NCBI RefSeq assembly: GCF_001659605.2
Contig: NC_035170.2
Span: forward strand, 6,138,001 to 6,202,000
Reading direction: 5' to 3'
DNA length: 64,000 nucleotides
DNA from: Manihot esculenta
Taxonomy: Eukaryota; Streptophyta; Magnoliopsida; Malpighiales; Euphorbiaceae
Below the pieces are notes generated by a model, which saw nothing but the letters and a program-made list of their open reading frames with translations, ran no database searches and had not been told where the DNA came from. The translations under genes were made by a program, and so were the position numbers. Shown piece by piece: positions 1-13,507 of the stretch (positions within the stretch are counted from its first letter, which is position 1; the number at the start of each line of letters is the position of its first letter).

Positions 1-479
1 TTACCAAAGAAAAATCATAATTAGAATAATATTTAAATCTAAAAATAGATATGGAGACAAGAAAAAATAACAGAAATGCAGATGGATGGGATAACTCTAT
101 TTAGGATTTTTATTTATTAATCTGGAGGTTTATAATTATACTAAAATGATTTTCTGCATTAATTTTTAATGGAAATATAAATGGAGGGTATAATTGTAAA
201 AAAATTATTAATATATGGTATTTTTGTCAAAAAAAAAAAGTTAAAAGGTGCAATTATAAAAAAGTGTAAAGTTTAGAAGTTTTATAAATATTTTTCCAAG
301 AAAAAATAATGTGCAACATTTTCCTCATCATCATCATAATCTGTATAATTACCAATCTAATAGTCTTGTAAATAACAAAATGGATGATAATCATATTGAG
401 AGCGTCTAAGTACCAGAGGAGATTTGATGACTCCTTAGAAATTGTACCATTCTGATTGCTTATTTCTACTTCATTGTTT

Positions 480-1290
480 ATAAACACATGTGCTAATAAT
501 GATCGTTATTCTTCTTCTAACCAATTCTATATTCCATCTTCGTCAAATAATTAATCTTTGCTGATAACCACCCTTTAAGTCTTTGGATTATACAACTTAC
601 ATCCCTTTCTTTCTAGATTTTAACCAACTTACATCCCTTTCTTTCTAGATTTTAACCAACGAAAATGCACTTTTCTGTTTTATAATCAAGATTTTTTCTT
701 AACTCATCAGGAACATGTGAATAGGGAATATAACCAAACACCCTCAAAGGGTTAAGATTGGGCTTTCATCCACTCTATGCTTTTTGTGGCGTTTTTATCG
801 TGAACAATTTTAATGGAGCATCTATTCAGAATGTAAACAATACAAGGGTTTCTTACAATGCAATATGTTTCTCATCATATCCGTGATGGTTCTATTTTAG
901 TTCCTTTTTGCTATTCTGTTATGTTGAGCAGTGTATCTAGCCATCGACAGATGCTTAATTTGACGCTTTCTCAAGTAATCATCACAAACAATATATTCAG
1001 TGCCTCTATCAATTCTCAAAGTTTTAACAAAATGATTATTTTACTTCTTAAAACAAGCCACAAAATTTTTAAGCATTTTAAATACTTTAGACTTTTGTTT
1101 TAAGAAATAAATCTAAGTCTTTCTATTAAAATTATCAATAAAAGTAATGAAGTATTTGTCATCTCCATGAGATGGAACATCCACGTAGCATAAATTTGAA
1201 TGCACAAGCTCAGGTGTTTAAGCGAGCCAACTTGCATGAAGTTTAGCTTTCCTATTCTTGTCCACGTGCACCCACTTCACTTTGCCGATC
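480..1290 (-). pseudogene. Ty1/copia pol fragment (integrase to pre-RT linker), decayed
   Basis: Reading the minus strand from about 1290 down to 480, pieces of a copia-type integrase can be followed across frames. They include a core near 1215-1120 with DKYFITFID, then a DRGTEY-like catalytic segment near 1000, a YTAQHNR segment near 920, and a GYIPYSHVPDELR-like segment near 710. Next comes a KLYNPKT / FDEDGIWNW linker near 600-520 that normally lies between integrase and reverse transcriptase. Many stops (for example after the finger-proximal helix near 1230 and near 880) show it is dead. No LTRs, primer site or target duplication were found, so this is an internal fragment. The family is clear from motif order; the lineage within copia is not. 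Confidence 0.75.
594..657. repeat. 32-bp perfect tandem duplication inside the copia fragment
   Basis: Two adjacent identical 32-bp units occupy 594-625 and 626-657. They lie within the copia pol remnant, in the linker before reverse transcriptase, so the duplication arose after the element lost function or is a replication-slippage event in dead DNA. Confidence 0.85.
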
Positions 1291-1508
1291 AAAATTTATA
1301 CATTAATTTTAATGATGATACCAACTAGATTCTAAAAATAGGAGAATTTAGGATGATTTGTTATTATGGCTTCTTGTGTTGGTAATTGATGTTTCCACCA
1401 GTGGTAAGGGTGGAGACGATATCCGGCATTAATGATCATGTATTATTTAATATTAGAGAAAATTATTATTTAATTTTTATAATATGAATAAATTTATTAA
1501 TTGTTATT

Positions 1509-1785
1509 TTAATTTTAAAAAATATATTAAAATATTATAATGTTTTAAAGTTTATTAGTTAGTCTCTTTATTAATTTTAACTTTTTAAGTATTATTAAAA
1601 AGTTTAAAATATCTATAATACGAAGATATTAATTAATAAACTTTTTAAAATTTGAGAGATCAATTAATAAAATTTTTTAAAATTATAAAGATCAAATAAT
1701 AAAATATTTAATAATAAAATTAATGAAAAATTAATTAATAGACTTTTAAAATATAAGAAATATTTTAATGTATTTTTCAAATCGA
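1509..1785. mobile_element. AT-rich foldback element (MITE-like), copy 1
   Basis: The left arm (about 1509-1575) is an imperfect inverted repeat of the right arm (about 1720-1785). Both arms share a core reading ATATTAAAATATT followed by a TTTTAAA..TTATTAGTTAG-like block. A second copy with the same arms lies at about 44500-44875 in an intron of the dioxygenase gene. No protein is encoded. The class is not certain: the long AT-rich arms suit a foldback or Mutator-like MITE. Confidence 0.5.
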
Positions 1786-2530
1786 AAATTTTTTTTAATA
1801 TAATTATTATATACATATCAGTTAAATATGATGAATAATTAATTATTAAAAAAAAATTACATCACATTGCTCTAAATAATAACTATAATAAAATGGTTAT
1901 ACACAATTTATATGGAATTATAAATTAGTTATATAATTCAATTTTATATGTAGAAATAAATATCATAATTTCGTAATTAGTTTGCCGTTTTATATATTAA
2001 AAAACTATATGAAATAATAGGAATATAATATAATTTTTCATAAAGCATGTGGTATAATTATTAAAATTTTTAATTTATGGTATAATTATAAAAAATTATG
2101 GATGGTTTGAATTTATGGTTTTAAATTAAGTTGCTGGATTTTTTCATATTCAATGAGTTGTATTTTAGATATCAAATCATTATTATTAAAGAATATAGTA
2201 AATTCAAAACTTCAATTAATTTAAACAAATGGACTAAAAATTTAAGATTTTTGCTTTGAGACTAATTAATGATTATTAATAATTTTTAAAGAACATTTTT
2301 TGTGCATCTCATTATTTGGAATTTTTTTCGTAGCAATTATGAATAAGAATATTTTATTGTAATTTCACATGAAAGTTTATTCTACTGAAAAAAAAAAGGA
2401 AATTTTTTAGTCCAACCTATCACATTACAATTAATAGTTATTACAAGGTATGATTAAAATGAATACAAACTATAAAATTAATGTAATTATTACAAGGTCC
2501 TTGAAATAAATAATTTTTGGTAATAAATAT
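1786..2530. other. AT-rich intergenic DNA, no gene seen
   Basis: Long A/T runs with no open frame of note and no recognisable element. The stretch 1291-1508 next to the foldback element is similar. Confidence 0.6.
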
Positions 2531-2539
2531 CTATGATCA

Positions 2540-3035
2540 CTGGACTTTTAGTACTCAGGCTGAGACCGGATCCAAAGGAAGAGAAACAGGCTCAAAACCA
2601 GTATAACTCACCAAACAGGTCAACTCATCAGTGCGCCATCCAGTCCGTGATTGAAGCAGGTCGGACGGACTCAAAGCCCTGACCCCTCAGAAGAGGGGTT
2701 CGGCACCAGTGATGTGATGGGCCCTGACCCCTCAGAAGAGGGGTTCGGCACCAGTGATGTAATGGAGAGCAAGAGAACAGACCCAACTATGCCCCAGCCA
2801 TACCAGCATGCGCGCTGGAGAAGAATTAAATGGCCGTCTGACGAGCATAGACTAGCAGGTACGTTCGCACATACAGAACTGTGTAATAAAGACATGTGAC
2901 ACTGTAGCAGGATGACATATAATGTACGTACGAAACTGCGAGATAGGAACAGATGGCACTGTAGAGGAAAAGAGGAATAAAGGGAAATACGTAACTTTTG
3001 ATTTGTAACCCTATTTTCTCTAGATCTCATAATAT
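2540..3035. mobile_element. GC-richer repeat fragment, probable transposable-element remnant
   Basis: Base composition changes abruptly from the AT-rich flanks to a mixed, GC-richer block of about 500 bp. It holds a 45-bp tandem duplication and no credible gene. This looks like part of an LTR or other non-coding transposon sequence, but no terminal repeats or target duplication were identified. The two overlapping short open frames (plus 2651-2899 and minus 2671-3030) follow the repeat and resemble no family. Confidence 0.35.
2676..2765. repeat. 45-bp tandem duplication, two copies
   Basis: Units 2676-2720 and 2721-2765 differ at about one position. Each contains the imperfect hairpin CCCCTCAGAAGAGGGG. 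The unit is a multiple of three, which is why open frames run through it on both strands. Confidence 0.85.
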
Positions 3036-3284
3036 CAAATATTAATATGATAAGATTACCGACAAAAATATAAAAAATATAAATATAATTAAAATGAATA
3101 CAAACTATCTTATGCTTTGGTTTGAACTAAATGTCAAATGTGGATGCTATTTTGTTCAATTGAATTGAATAGGACTTAGTATTACAAGATCTACAAAAAA
3201 TGATACATGGTTGAAAAAATGTTAATTGGGATGGCACAAAAAAATCTGAAGAACACATCAAAGTCCTATAGAACAAGAGAAAAA

Positions 3285-6200
3285 TCAATTTCTTCCATTA
3301 CTTACAGCCCTGAGTTTGAGCACTAGTTGTTCACGTTCAGCTTCGACTTCTGCACATTTATGGCTCATGTGGAAGTAGCGTTCCTGCAAATCTCTCAACT
3401 CTGTCTCAAGAGATTGTGCCTCACCCTCATATTCTTTTGTTGCTTCTTTATCATCTGTCAAGTTCTTGTGAGCATTTGAATGATCTTTACGTTCCTCGGA
3501 CAAAAGACTGAACACAAGCAGCACTTCTTGTTAGTGCTGTTAGATAGAGATCAAGAATAGATTTAACTTTTAAGAGAAGGAGAAAAATGGATAATTTACA
3601 GTGTAGTCCCTAAGATTTTGCAAAACCCACAGCTTAGTCCCTACCATTGTCATACTAAACAATTTAGTTTGTGAATTTTTTTGTTATTAACAAAATAGTC
3701 TTTATGTTAAGTTGATCCTTAATCGTTAGTCAACTAAAGAAGTAAATTCAAATTAAAAAGATTAAATTGTTACAAATATTAAAACTGAAAGGATTAAATT
3801 GTTACAAATTATTAAAACTAAAGGGACTAAATTATTATAAAAAGTCGAAGAACTAAGTTGTAATAGTCTAACAATGAATTTTAAATTTTAACAAAAAGAT
3901 TATTTTGTTAACAAAATGAGAAACAAATTAGGGACAAAAATTTTCTATTAAAATGGCAAGGATTAAGTTGGGGATTTTGTTAAACTTCAGAAACTATATT
4001 ATAAATCACCAAAAAAAAAAACTTTCAGTAGTTGTATCAGAGAGCAAAGTAGAGCATTAAACACAGTTGAGAGGAGTTAAGTTCATTAAGATTCAAGGCA
4101 CAAGGAGTTGCCTAATTTAAATCTCAACTAAACAAGAAACCATCTGCTCAGCCAGTGTCTGCTTTCAGTTGATGTTAAAAAGTGATTCTGAGATTTCATT
4201 TAAATTGCAGCTACAAAAGACCATATAAGCATTCATATACTAGCGTACCTCAGGCATACAGCAATGTTAAAAAGGAACTCAACTAAAAAAGTCAATGCTG
4301 TTCTGATATTTCTTTATGATTTACCTTCCTTTAATCAAAATTAAAACTACTACTATTAGATACACAACTTTCTCATGGAGTGGAGTGATCATAAAGTGAT
4401 AAGGATGCATGATTATGTAATATGCAAATATTAGTTCTGAGAAAAAAAAATTATTGAGAAAAAATAAAACACAAAGAAACTTGTACTCACCTCTTAAGCT
4501 GTGTTTTATACAGTTCATTTGCTTCCAAAACCTCAGCTAGTTCACTTTCAAGTAGCTGGATTTTTGATAATGAGTCAATACCCATAACTGTTGAATTTCC
4601 ATGAGCACAACCTGGTGCAACCTGAAACAGAGAAGAAAGTAACAAACATATATGTAAGTGTGATCAAACATGTCCAAAAGTTATTTTCTATCTTCCATGG
4701 TGAAAAATAAGTGTCAATGATAGCAAGTACTAATGATCTTAAATTGAACGCAAGATAGGAAGATCATTCATACAGACCTGTGAAAGCTTCAATTCATCAG
4801 AAGTCGAACTAGTAACGGTATTATCATAAGGAGAAAGGTGAAGACTTGTATCACTGGAATCTTGTGAATCTTGTTTTTCTTCTGTCCTCTTCTTTAGCTC
4901 CTGTTCAAAAGCTTGAGCTCCACTAAGGGACTTTTGCTTCTCTACCTGAAGGAGTCTGATCTTCCTCTGTAATTCGTTATTTAGTCTCTTAACCCGGGAA
5001 AGCTCATTTTTGAACTCAGCATCCTGCGCACCAAGTGCCTCTCTTGCAGTTAAATCCCCTTCCAGGCGCAAAACTTTTTCCTCAAGGGAAACTCTACAGC
5101 GTTTGCAGTCCTCTAATTCAGCCACAACCCTCTGCATGTCAGAAATCATCTGTGAAAATAGCATGTTCTCAGCCTTCAGCTCTTCACAATCTCCAGATAG
5201 CATCTGATGTGAAACTTCAAGTCTTTGTTTTTCAAATTGGACCTCATTAAGGGATTTCTTAAGATCCAAAATCTCATTTTGAAGCACTGCAGCTTTCTGC
5301 AATTGAAACTTAAGGCTGGAAATTTCCTCTTCTAGTTGTAGCATCTTACACGAAGACACCTTAAGTTTTAACTCAAGCCCCCTGACAATGCTTTTATGTT
5401 TGTCTTCATTAGATTTCACATCTTCCAACAATTCCAATAGCTTTTCACGGTCAGCCATCAGAACTTCCTGGTTTTGTTTGGATGCTGCAAGCTCATCCAT
5501 TAGTCCTAACAGCTTTGCTTCAGATTCCATCTGAAGGGTACTGAGGTCACTCTCAGATAAGGTAAGCTTTTTGTGGACTTCATGTAATAAAGCTTCATGC
5601 TTAGCTCTATCTATACGAAATTGAGATACTTCAAGTACAGCTGCTGAAACCATTCTTTCTTTATCATCATGAGTTGCAGATAGATATTCAGTAAGGTGTT
5701 CAATCTCCCTACGAAGATTCTTAGCCTCAACTTCCTTCTCCAAGTACATCTGATTCAATTGGCTCTCTTCCGTAGCAAGTTTTTCTTTATATTTTTTATT
5801 TTCTTGAAGAAGTGCATCTAGCTCTAAACTAAGGGCTTTTTCTTTAGATGCAATTTCATCCAGCATTAAAGTATATTTTCCTTCAAGAGCTTCAACTTCC
5901 TTGAACATATCAGAAAAGCCCTTTTGCAATTCACTTGATTCAGCTTCCAATATTGTACAACGCTCATGTAACTCCATTTTTTGCTTCCTTAGATCTACAA
6001 TTGATTGCTGAAGTGAACTGCACTCATCAATAAGGCTTTCAGCTGTAGTTTTTAATTTTAGATTTGCTATTTTTAGATATTCACATTCTTCCTGAGCTTC
6101 TAGCCACCTTTTTTGCAAGTCCTGCAACTTTTGCTGTTTATCGCACTTATGTGCTTCTAATTCCCTTTTAAGTATACTTATCTCTTCCTGGAGATTTACA

Positions 6201-9200
6201 GCACATGATTCTGAATTCTGCAATTCCAAGCGTCTTGATTCCCTCTCATCAGTCATGTATCTTAGTTGAGCTTCCAAGCCACATATTCGTTCTGATAACT
6301 GTACATTTTCTTTTTCTAGTTCAGATAAGTGAACTTCCACTTCATGTTTGGTACTTTCAAGCTCTGCTGACTTTAATGCAACAATCTTGTCAGTTGAATG
6401 TTGGGAATTTGCGCGACTATTATGCACCATTATTTCATATCTTGAATCATCCATGAATGTAGACGTCATCATGTTATTATTAAACACCATTAGTTCCTTT
6501 TGTGAATCATCCATGCATGTTGGTGCCATCTTAACTTCTTTTAGCATAACTTCCATATTTTCTTCCAACTGCCTTTTCTCATTCTGAAGATTAGAAACCT
6601 GAGTTTCCAACTCCCTTTGGCAATTCCTCAGCGTTTCCACATCTTGTTCCTTCAAGAGATTATCAGAGTTAAGCTTGTCTATATCAGATGTCTTTTCAAA
6701 TATCTCCTTCCCGGAATCTGTAATTTCAGATTTACATACCATTTGCAGACTCTCCTGTTCCAGACTGAATGTGCTCGAAGTGTTCTCCTTTGCATTGCAA
6801 GTCTCTACATTATTTTGGACCTCATCAGCATTCTCTGTTCTTATTCTGACTTCTCCATTTTGCTTCATTTCATCACCAATGACTTTTGCTTCAAAAAAAT
6901 CCTTTAGCTGGACAAAACTGTTCAAAACAGAAACAGCTAGTTCCTTTTGAGTGGACAAATCTGTAGCATTTGAAACCACAGTGTTATCATTGTAAAATGC
7001 AGTGCTTACAGGCAAATAAGAATTATACTGTTGCCTCTTTACTCTGGCTACACAGAATTGAATCTCTTCATGCAACTGAAGGAGTGTCTTGGACACCTCC
7101 AAAGCAGCATCTGAATGAGAAATCTTGAGCTCCGTACTGATGTCTGCAACTTGTTTTTCTAACTGTTGTGGTGGAGCAATCTCAATTTCTCGCTCTTCTG
7201 CTCTGGCATGATATTTACAGAGTTCAGGTTCAAGGTAGCCTGTTTTGTCCTTGAAAGCTTCTAACTGAAGCTTCAGGTCAGAACACTCCTTTTCATGATT
7301 CGCACATTGGGTCTGCAGTTGATCAGTGGACAGTCCTTCAATAAGCATTTCTTTCTTGCTCAGCTCCTCCTCAAGCTTGCATATTTGAGATCTCATTTTG
7401 CTTACTTCAGATTCAGAGGTAAAAATAGCATCATTTTCCAGAAATCCATTTGATATAGAATTATGAGAGTCACCACATCCTGGAAGATCCGTTTTTGATT
7501 CTTTGAGCTTAAGTAGAAGCTCTAGATTTTCATTTGTAAGCTCATTGCAATCTTTCTCAAGCTCCTCTATCTTCTGGTTCAGAACTTTGACTTCTTTAAT
7601 CAGATTGATATTTCCCCCATTTTCAAAATCATTAGCCTTGGACGCTTCAGATAACTTTGCCGTCAAGTTGATGATCTCTTCCTCTTTTACAGCCAATGTA
7701 TTTCTCCATTGGGCTTCAACGTCTCCTAGAGTTTGGGTCTTCAAACTCTTTTCAGCCTCTATCTCCTGGACTTTTTCCTGCAGAGATTTTTCCAGAAATA
7801 GAATAGTACTTTGTAAGTTTTTTTGTGATTCTTTCAACTTCAATAACTCCAGCTCAGGTTTCACATTGTCCTCTGGTTCAAAACCTTCTGATAATTCTCC
7901 CTGCCCATGTTCAGCAATTCTATCTTCCTGATCTGAGTTACAAGAGACTTTGCTCATATTCTTTGCAAAAACCTCCTTATTTGGCCTTATCTCCACATTA
8001 TCTTCAACTCCATTGCTGCATTTCCCTATAGAATCCATTTTTGACAGGTTAGCAATTTCTGCTTTCTGTTTTTCTACGGTATCTTCTAGTTCTTGGAGTA
8101 TGGAAACAAGTTCAATGTTTGACTCTTGGGTTTTCTTTAGCTGTAAAGCCAAGTTAGCATTTGATTCTTTCTGATACTGCAATTCTTCTTCCAGTTCTTT
8201 CTGAAGATCGTGTACTTCTTTGGCCTCATACTTCAAACTTTCAGTGGATTTGTGCTCCACCATTGATTCCTCCAACAGGATCTTCACTTGTTTGATCTCC
8301 TCTCTCAAGCCATCACATTCTTTGCGTGAGTCATAAAGTTCTGTTTCAAGACTTTCCTTGAGCTTTGATTGGTCTGACAACTCATTCTGCAATTTTTCCA
8401 GATCAGTCATCAACTTTCGAGCATTTTTTTCCCACATCCTAGCTTCTGCTTGAAGTTCATTAATTGTAGCTTCTGCAGCATCTAGAAGGTCCTTAGATGA
8501 ACCTGCATTCCGCAAAGGTGATGAGGCAACAGAGCGTGAAACCTGATTTAAGTCACTCCTTTGATTCTGATGGCTGCTTCGTGAAGTTGACACCTTTGAA
8601 TTAAAGGATGAGTGAGCTGATCTAGAAGAATCATTAAAAGAATAAGATCCAAAAGGAGAACTACTCTGGGAGCCAGTTGAATCTTGTCGTCCAATGTTGC
8701 TCCCAGAGCCAGTTAAGTTATTTCGAGGGGAATTACTCTCCCCACCCAGAGAACCCTCGTCGAAGCTATAACGTGAACCTGATGCTGAGAAACTGAAATC
8801 CTGTAGCAACAAGAAGTCTCTGGTAAAGGCGTTCCATACATTCACCGCAAAATTCAATATGTAATAAGCTCATGCAAAAAACTGTCAAATTAGTTAGCAT
8901 GACTGGAAAATTAAAAACAAAAATATTAAAGCATGACTACTTGCAACTTTCACCAATAAAAATTTGTTAACTATCTTTTGTATTAACAAGCAGATAAAAG
9001 TGATAAACTTTACATATATATTTCATCAAACAAGAGTGTCAAAAGATAGAAAGATGTGCAGCTTAATCAATTAAAACCAAATGCATGGAATCAATAACCC
9101 AAATGAAGAGGACACATTTATTAATTCCTAAGCAGTCAAAATTTTTTTCTTAGAGCTTGCGTAAAGCCAGGGCTTCCATGGCCTATAACTTAGTACCGTG

Positions 9201-11597
9201 AAGCCATACAGTTAAGTTCACAAACTGCTGATGCAACATATGCACAGACACATAAGAAAGTGGTCCCATGATCCATTATGTGGCTAAGGATAGATAGTAA
9301 AAAATGACCGGGATTTTATAAATAAAGACCAGTATGGTTAACTGCGGAATTCCAGCCATCTTTTATTCAGGCATTCAGTATTCTACTTCTACGCCTAGAA
9401 AATGAAATCCAAAAATCACAAAATAAATTAAAAATGAACAAGTTTCACTAACATCATTTTAGAATATTTGAATTATAAGACATGGATTATTGTGCATGTG
9501 GTTGGCAGTAGATGGGAGATGTAACAATCTAAAATTCTAAATAGCAAAGAGAACAGCATAACAGCTTGAAGGAAATGTAAACATACCTTACTATCCAAAT
9601 GGTTACTGGAGGAGGATCCAACACTCTTGGCCAATGAACTATCAGAAACATCTGATTTGCTTTCCACATCATCGTAGTCTATGTTCCCATCTTCCACGTA
9701 TGAATCTGTGTCTTCCCACTGCTCCTCCCTTTGAGAAATGCAGCACAACTCTTTCAAATTTCATAAAAGACCTAATCATATAGCAGAGAATTTTTTTGGA
9801 TTGACCACAAACCTGAGTTTTGCTTGTGGTGTGAGGCACTGAATTTTAACCTGCAAATGAGACCGAGAAGAATCATGTTATGCACTAAAGCTAAGGTTAC
9901 ATTAAAGAACTTAATATCGCAAACAAAAGTATTCGTGTGGAGGCTTAACCTGATATCTCATATATATTAATTGTCCTTCATCTAACCAAATAACAAATTT
10001 TAGGCCTTCCCTCCTAACATTAATAGTTTATTATATAAAAACTTGATTTTCATTTTAATTGTATGCTAAAATGGTACCAATAAGAGGGAGCCTGGAGTTT
10101 TAAGACAAAAAACGAAGTGATATGGCCAATGATCTACAATTGAATGAAAATATACCAACATAATTGCACTGCACAATGGAAAAATTTGCAAAGTTTGGCA
10201 TCATGGATGTGACTACCTATTGCAAAAACGTGTTTGGTGACTCACTTGTAAGATGGTCCCATGGTTATTCTTTTTTAATTGTAATGACACAGGAATAGCA
10301 GTTTTTGAGCTCCTGTAGCTTGACAAATTAACTGTGGCCTCTCCAAGGATGCCAGATCTTGTTGACCCCTACAACAATAATTTCATTTGAAGCTAATTAA
10401 ATTAGTTAACATATCCAATATCAAATTACATTGGTAAATTAATCTTCAAAAATAGTAAACATTTAACATCATACCATGGAAACAACAAGCTTAAAGAGGT
10501 ATTCCCCATTCTCTTTTGAAGTTCCACGCCGGGGGATCCAAATAGACTCTGACAGAGTCTCTGTCCATTGACAACTTCCATTTCTCACTAATGCTTTCCC
10601 TGATTTGGTGAGAATTTTCCCTGTTTCTCCAGAAATTATAGACACATAAAGCTTGTCCCATCCTTTTGGTACCTGCAATTGCCAGAATTATAGCGAGGAA
10701 AACAATTAAAAGAAAAAAATAAAAAAATAAAAATAAAACACTGCAAACACGTGATTGACAATAATAACAATAAAATAGTGGGAACTAATTGTGCATCAGA
10801 CTTCAAATGAACAGAATTTCTAAGAACTAATTTAGCAAATATCCAGAAAGAGAAATAAACCTCAAGCTGTATTACGAATGCAGTCCTGTTCTGTATAGTA
10901 GCTGTTCGGTTAGCAGTTAGCTTTTTTAATAGTTGTTTTTTTTTTAAGGGAGATGACTTTCGATAAGGGCAATTTAATTACTAGGGTCAAAATACAAAAC
11001 AATAATATTTAGCTATTCTGGAATCTAAGGAAAAGTGAAAAGTGAGCCATTAATTGCGAGACTTGGTTTTTATTTATATTTAAAAATCCCCATAAATACC
11101 ATTCTCCAGTCTCTCTCTCTCTCTCTCTCTCTCTCGCAATTGCTCATATGATCAAGACTAGTCACAGACAACCCACTTTAATATCAAATAAAACATCGTA
11201 TCCAAATCTAAATTCATCAAAATTAAACTTACACACCAACAATCTTGCTCACCAAAGATTTTCCACCCTGAATTCCCATTATATGATTATTAATAAACAA
11301 ACAGCAAATAAATAAAGAAACACCAAAATGCCTTTTACTAGAGAGAGAAAAAGAACAATAGAATTAACTACAATTAGCTGGAAATATATAAAAGAAAACC
11401 AGAAAAAAGTCAATGAAAACTGCAGATTTAAAATGAAAATGAAAAAATTGCAGAGAGCTATCAATTAAGAAATGAGAAATGAGTCTGCGTTTGTGTAGGG
11501 AGAGGGAGAGAGAGACCTGAAGGGCTTGAATGCTGGAGAACTTGAAATCAAGTCTTTCTCCAGATTTATCAGACTTGAGCTTGTGTAACCTGAACAT
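3285..11597 (-). CDS. NT-C2 domain and long coiled-coil protein (EEIG1/EHBP1-type N-terminus), 8 exons
   Basis: Spliced minus-strand gene. Exons are 11597-11517, 10672-10475, 10368-10246, 9850-9813, 9728-9587, 8800-4778, 4621-4491 and 3507-3285. Every junction is GT-AG and the phases close to a 4959-nt frame, giving 1652 residues. Residues 1-150 form the NT-C2 domain (start MFRLHKLKSDKSGERLDFKF, then VPKGWDKLYVS and LVRNGSCQW), a presumed membrane- or protein-binding module. An acidic linker (residues 147-194) and a serine-rich segment (195-300) follow, then near-continuous coiled coil from about 300 to 1640. Plant members are annotated as 'myosin heavy chain-related' but have no motor; Arabidopsis At1g22060 is the closest type I recall. 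The role is probably a cytoskeletal or endomembrane tether (inference from family). The ATG chosen opens the conserved domain directly. The giant exon 6 holds 81% of the protein. Confidence 0.9.
3595..4010. mobile_element. MITE-like inverted-repeat element in intron 7 of the coiled-coil gene
   Basis: The two ends are inverted repeats of about 60 bp, imperfect. The left end reads TTTACAGTGTAGTCCCTAAG; the right end, reversed, reads TTTATAATATAGTTTCTGAAG. The interior is AT-rich with the GGACTAAATTGTTA-type wording of plant MITEs. It lies wholly inside the intron 4490-3508, so it does not disturb the reading frame. No clear target duplication was found, so the superfamily is open. Confidence 0.55.
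6417..6531 (-). repeat. Internal 57-bp duplication within exon 6 of the coiled-coil gene
   Basis: Two adjacent imperfect copies encode 19-residue units. Each holds a MDDS..E.MV.N core and is in frame. They sit in a short non-heptad interruption of the coiled coil, so the duplication lengthens a hinge and leaves the heptad register on either side intact. Confidence 0.6.
11110..11135. repeat. (TC)13 microsatellite in intron 1 of the coiled-coil gene
   Basis: Uninterrupted dinucleotide run in the intron between exons 1 and 2. On the transcribed strand it reads GA. Confidence 0.95.
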
Positions 11598-11759
11598 GTT
11601 TCCTTTGGTTTCCTTCTTGTTTTACTTTCCTGTTTCAGAAAATTTTCAAATTGAAGCTCATTTCCTAGTAGCTTCCTCAAAAAAAAAAACAATCTCACAT
11701 CACATGCTCTTCCTTCTTCTGACTCTATAAAGAGAGAGAATGAAAGTGTGATGACTAAG

Positions 11760-13471
11760 CGTTAGCTGTTAAAACTTTGTCGCTCCTTCTTACTTAATAT
11801 CTCCTTTCTTTTTTATTTCACTTTGTATCCCTATTACTTTTACTATTTATGTTCCGCCCTCCCTCTTGGATTTATCTTAATATACAATTTCACCCCATAC
11901 TTATTGATATATTTAATTTAGCTCATTTTTATTTTTTTAATTAGCCTATGTGTCTAATTTAAGATTAATTTAGCCAAATTTGAAAATTTTCTGATTAAAT
12001 TTATTGATTTGGATATTCTATTTCTTGATTTATAGACTATATTTCTTGATTTAGTCTAAATTGAGTTTAAATAAAAAAAATTTATATTAATTTTTGAAAA
12101 AGTGAAAAATATACTAAATTGAAATTTTTGCATTAGTCATTAAATTTAACTGTTAAATTTAATAAAAATATCATATTATTATTTTAATTAATATTTTAAT
12201 ATTATATGTTAACTTTTTTAATAAATATATTTCAAATTAATTTTTTGCGTTTAATTTAATTTTTAATTTTAATTCAGTTTATAATTATACATTTTTTATT
12301 ATTTTTTAATAAATATAATTATAATTATACTTTTTCTATGAAAAAATTAATATATTTATTATATCTACTCTGATATAATCGAAGTAAACTGTTAATTTAA
12401 TTAATAAAAAATAGTTAAATTTAGTCTAATTTATTATTAGAATTTATCTCTATTTATATATATTATAAGTTATATAAAGTAAATATTGATAGATGAATCA
12501 GTTATTTAATTTTAGAATTGTATAATCATATACTTGATTTTCTTTCTGTTTAAATATATTCTCCCATATATAAATATGTTACAATTTCTATTGTGAAAAA
12601 AATAAATAAAATATTATATTTTTACAATATATTTAATATTTTAGATTTATTAGACTGAATATTGATTTTTAATCCAATCAAAGTAAATATGATAAATATG
12701 ATTAATTTTTCAAATAAGAAAAATAGTGATTTTTGATTTTGTAGAGATAATGTCACTATAATATTATTACTTATAATAATGCAAAAAATAGTTTGAATAT
12801 ATTTATTAAAATGTAAATAGTTTACAATTTTTAAACTACTATATTATTATTATTTAATTTTAAAATTTTATCACATACTTTATTTAATATTCATTTTAAT
12901 AATTTTAAAAAATATATATTTATAAATTATTTTTTACTAAATATGTCGATTACTCCTCAGTCGCTTACAAACATTTTAATTAAACATATAATTACTTAAA
13001 ATTTTAAATATTTATAAATTTTAAAGCTTAAGTTAATTTTTCTAAAGTAAGCCAAGACCTTACTAAAAGTCTTAGTAAGCATCATTTATTATTGCTATTT
13101 TGTTAAAAAATTAACTAAATATTTTATTATATATTAATTTATCAATAATTAGCTTTGCAGTACAGAAATAGTTTCTATATTATTGATGAAAACAATATTA
13201 ATTACAAATTTACTACATGGTAAATAAGGAGAAATTTCTAAAGATTAACCATTTGTGTGGCTAGTTTTTAGCTTAACCCTCTTATTGGTATTAAGAGTTT
13301 TGCAATAATTTTATTCAATTGATTTAATTTTTAACAATTTTAAATACAATTCACTTCTTTTTAAACTTGAAATTATTTGATATGGAGATAGAAAAATTGG
13401 TGATTAAATTTGAAAATTTTTGGAGATTCAATTTAATATATTTATTACCAAATTAAGTCTCACAATGCTCT

Positions 13472-13507
<36 letters not shown>

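Noticed and set aside
5010..8174. Plus-strand open frames over the coiled-coil gene
   Set aside because: Antisense shadows of exon 6; the minus-strand frame is 1341 codons with clear heptads and splice sites.
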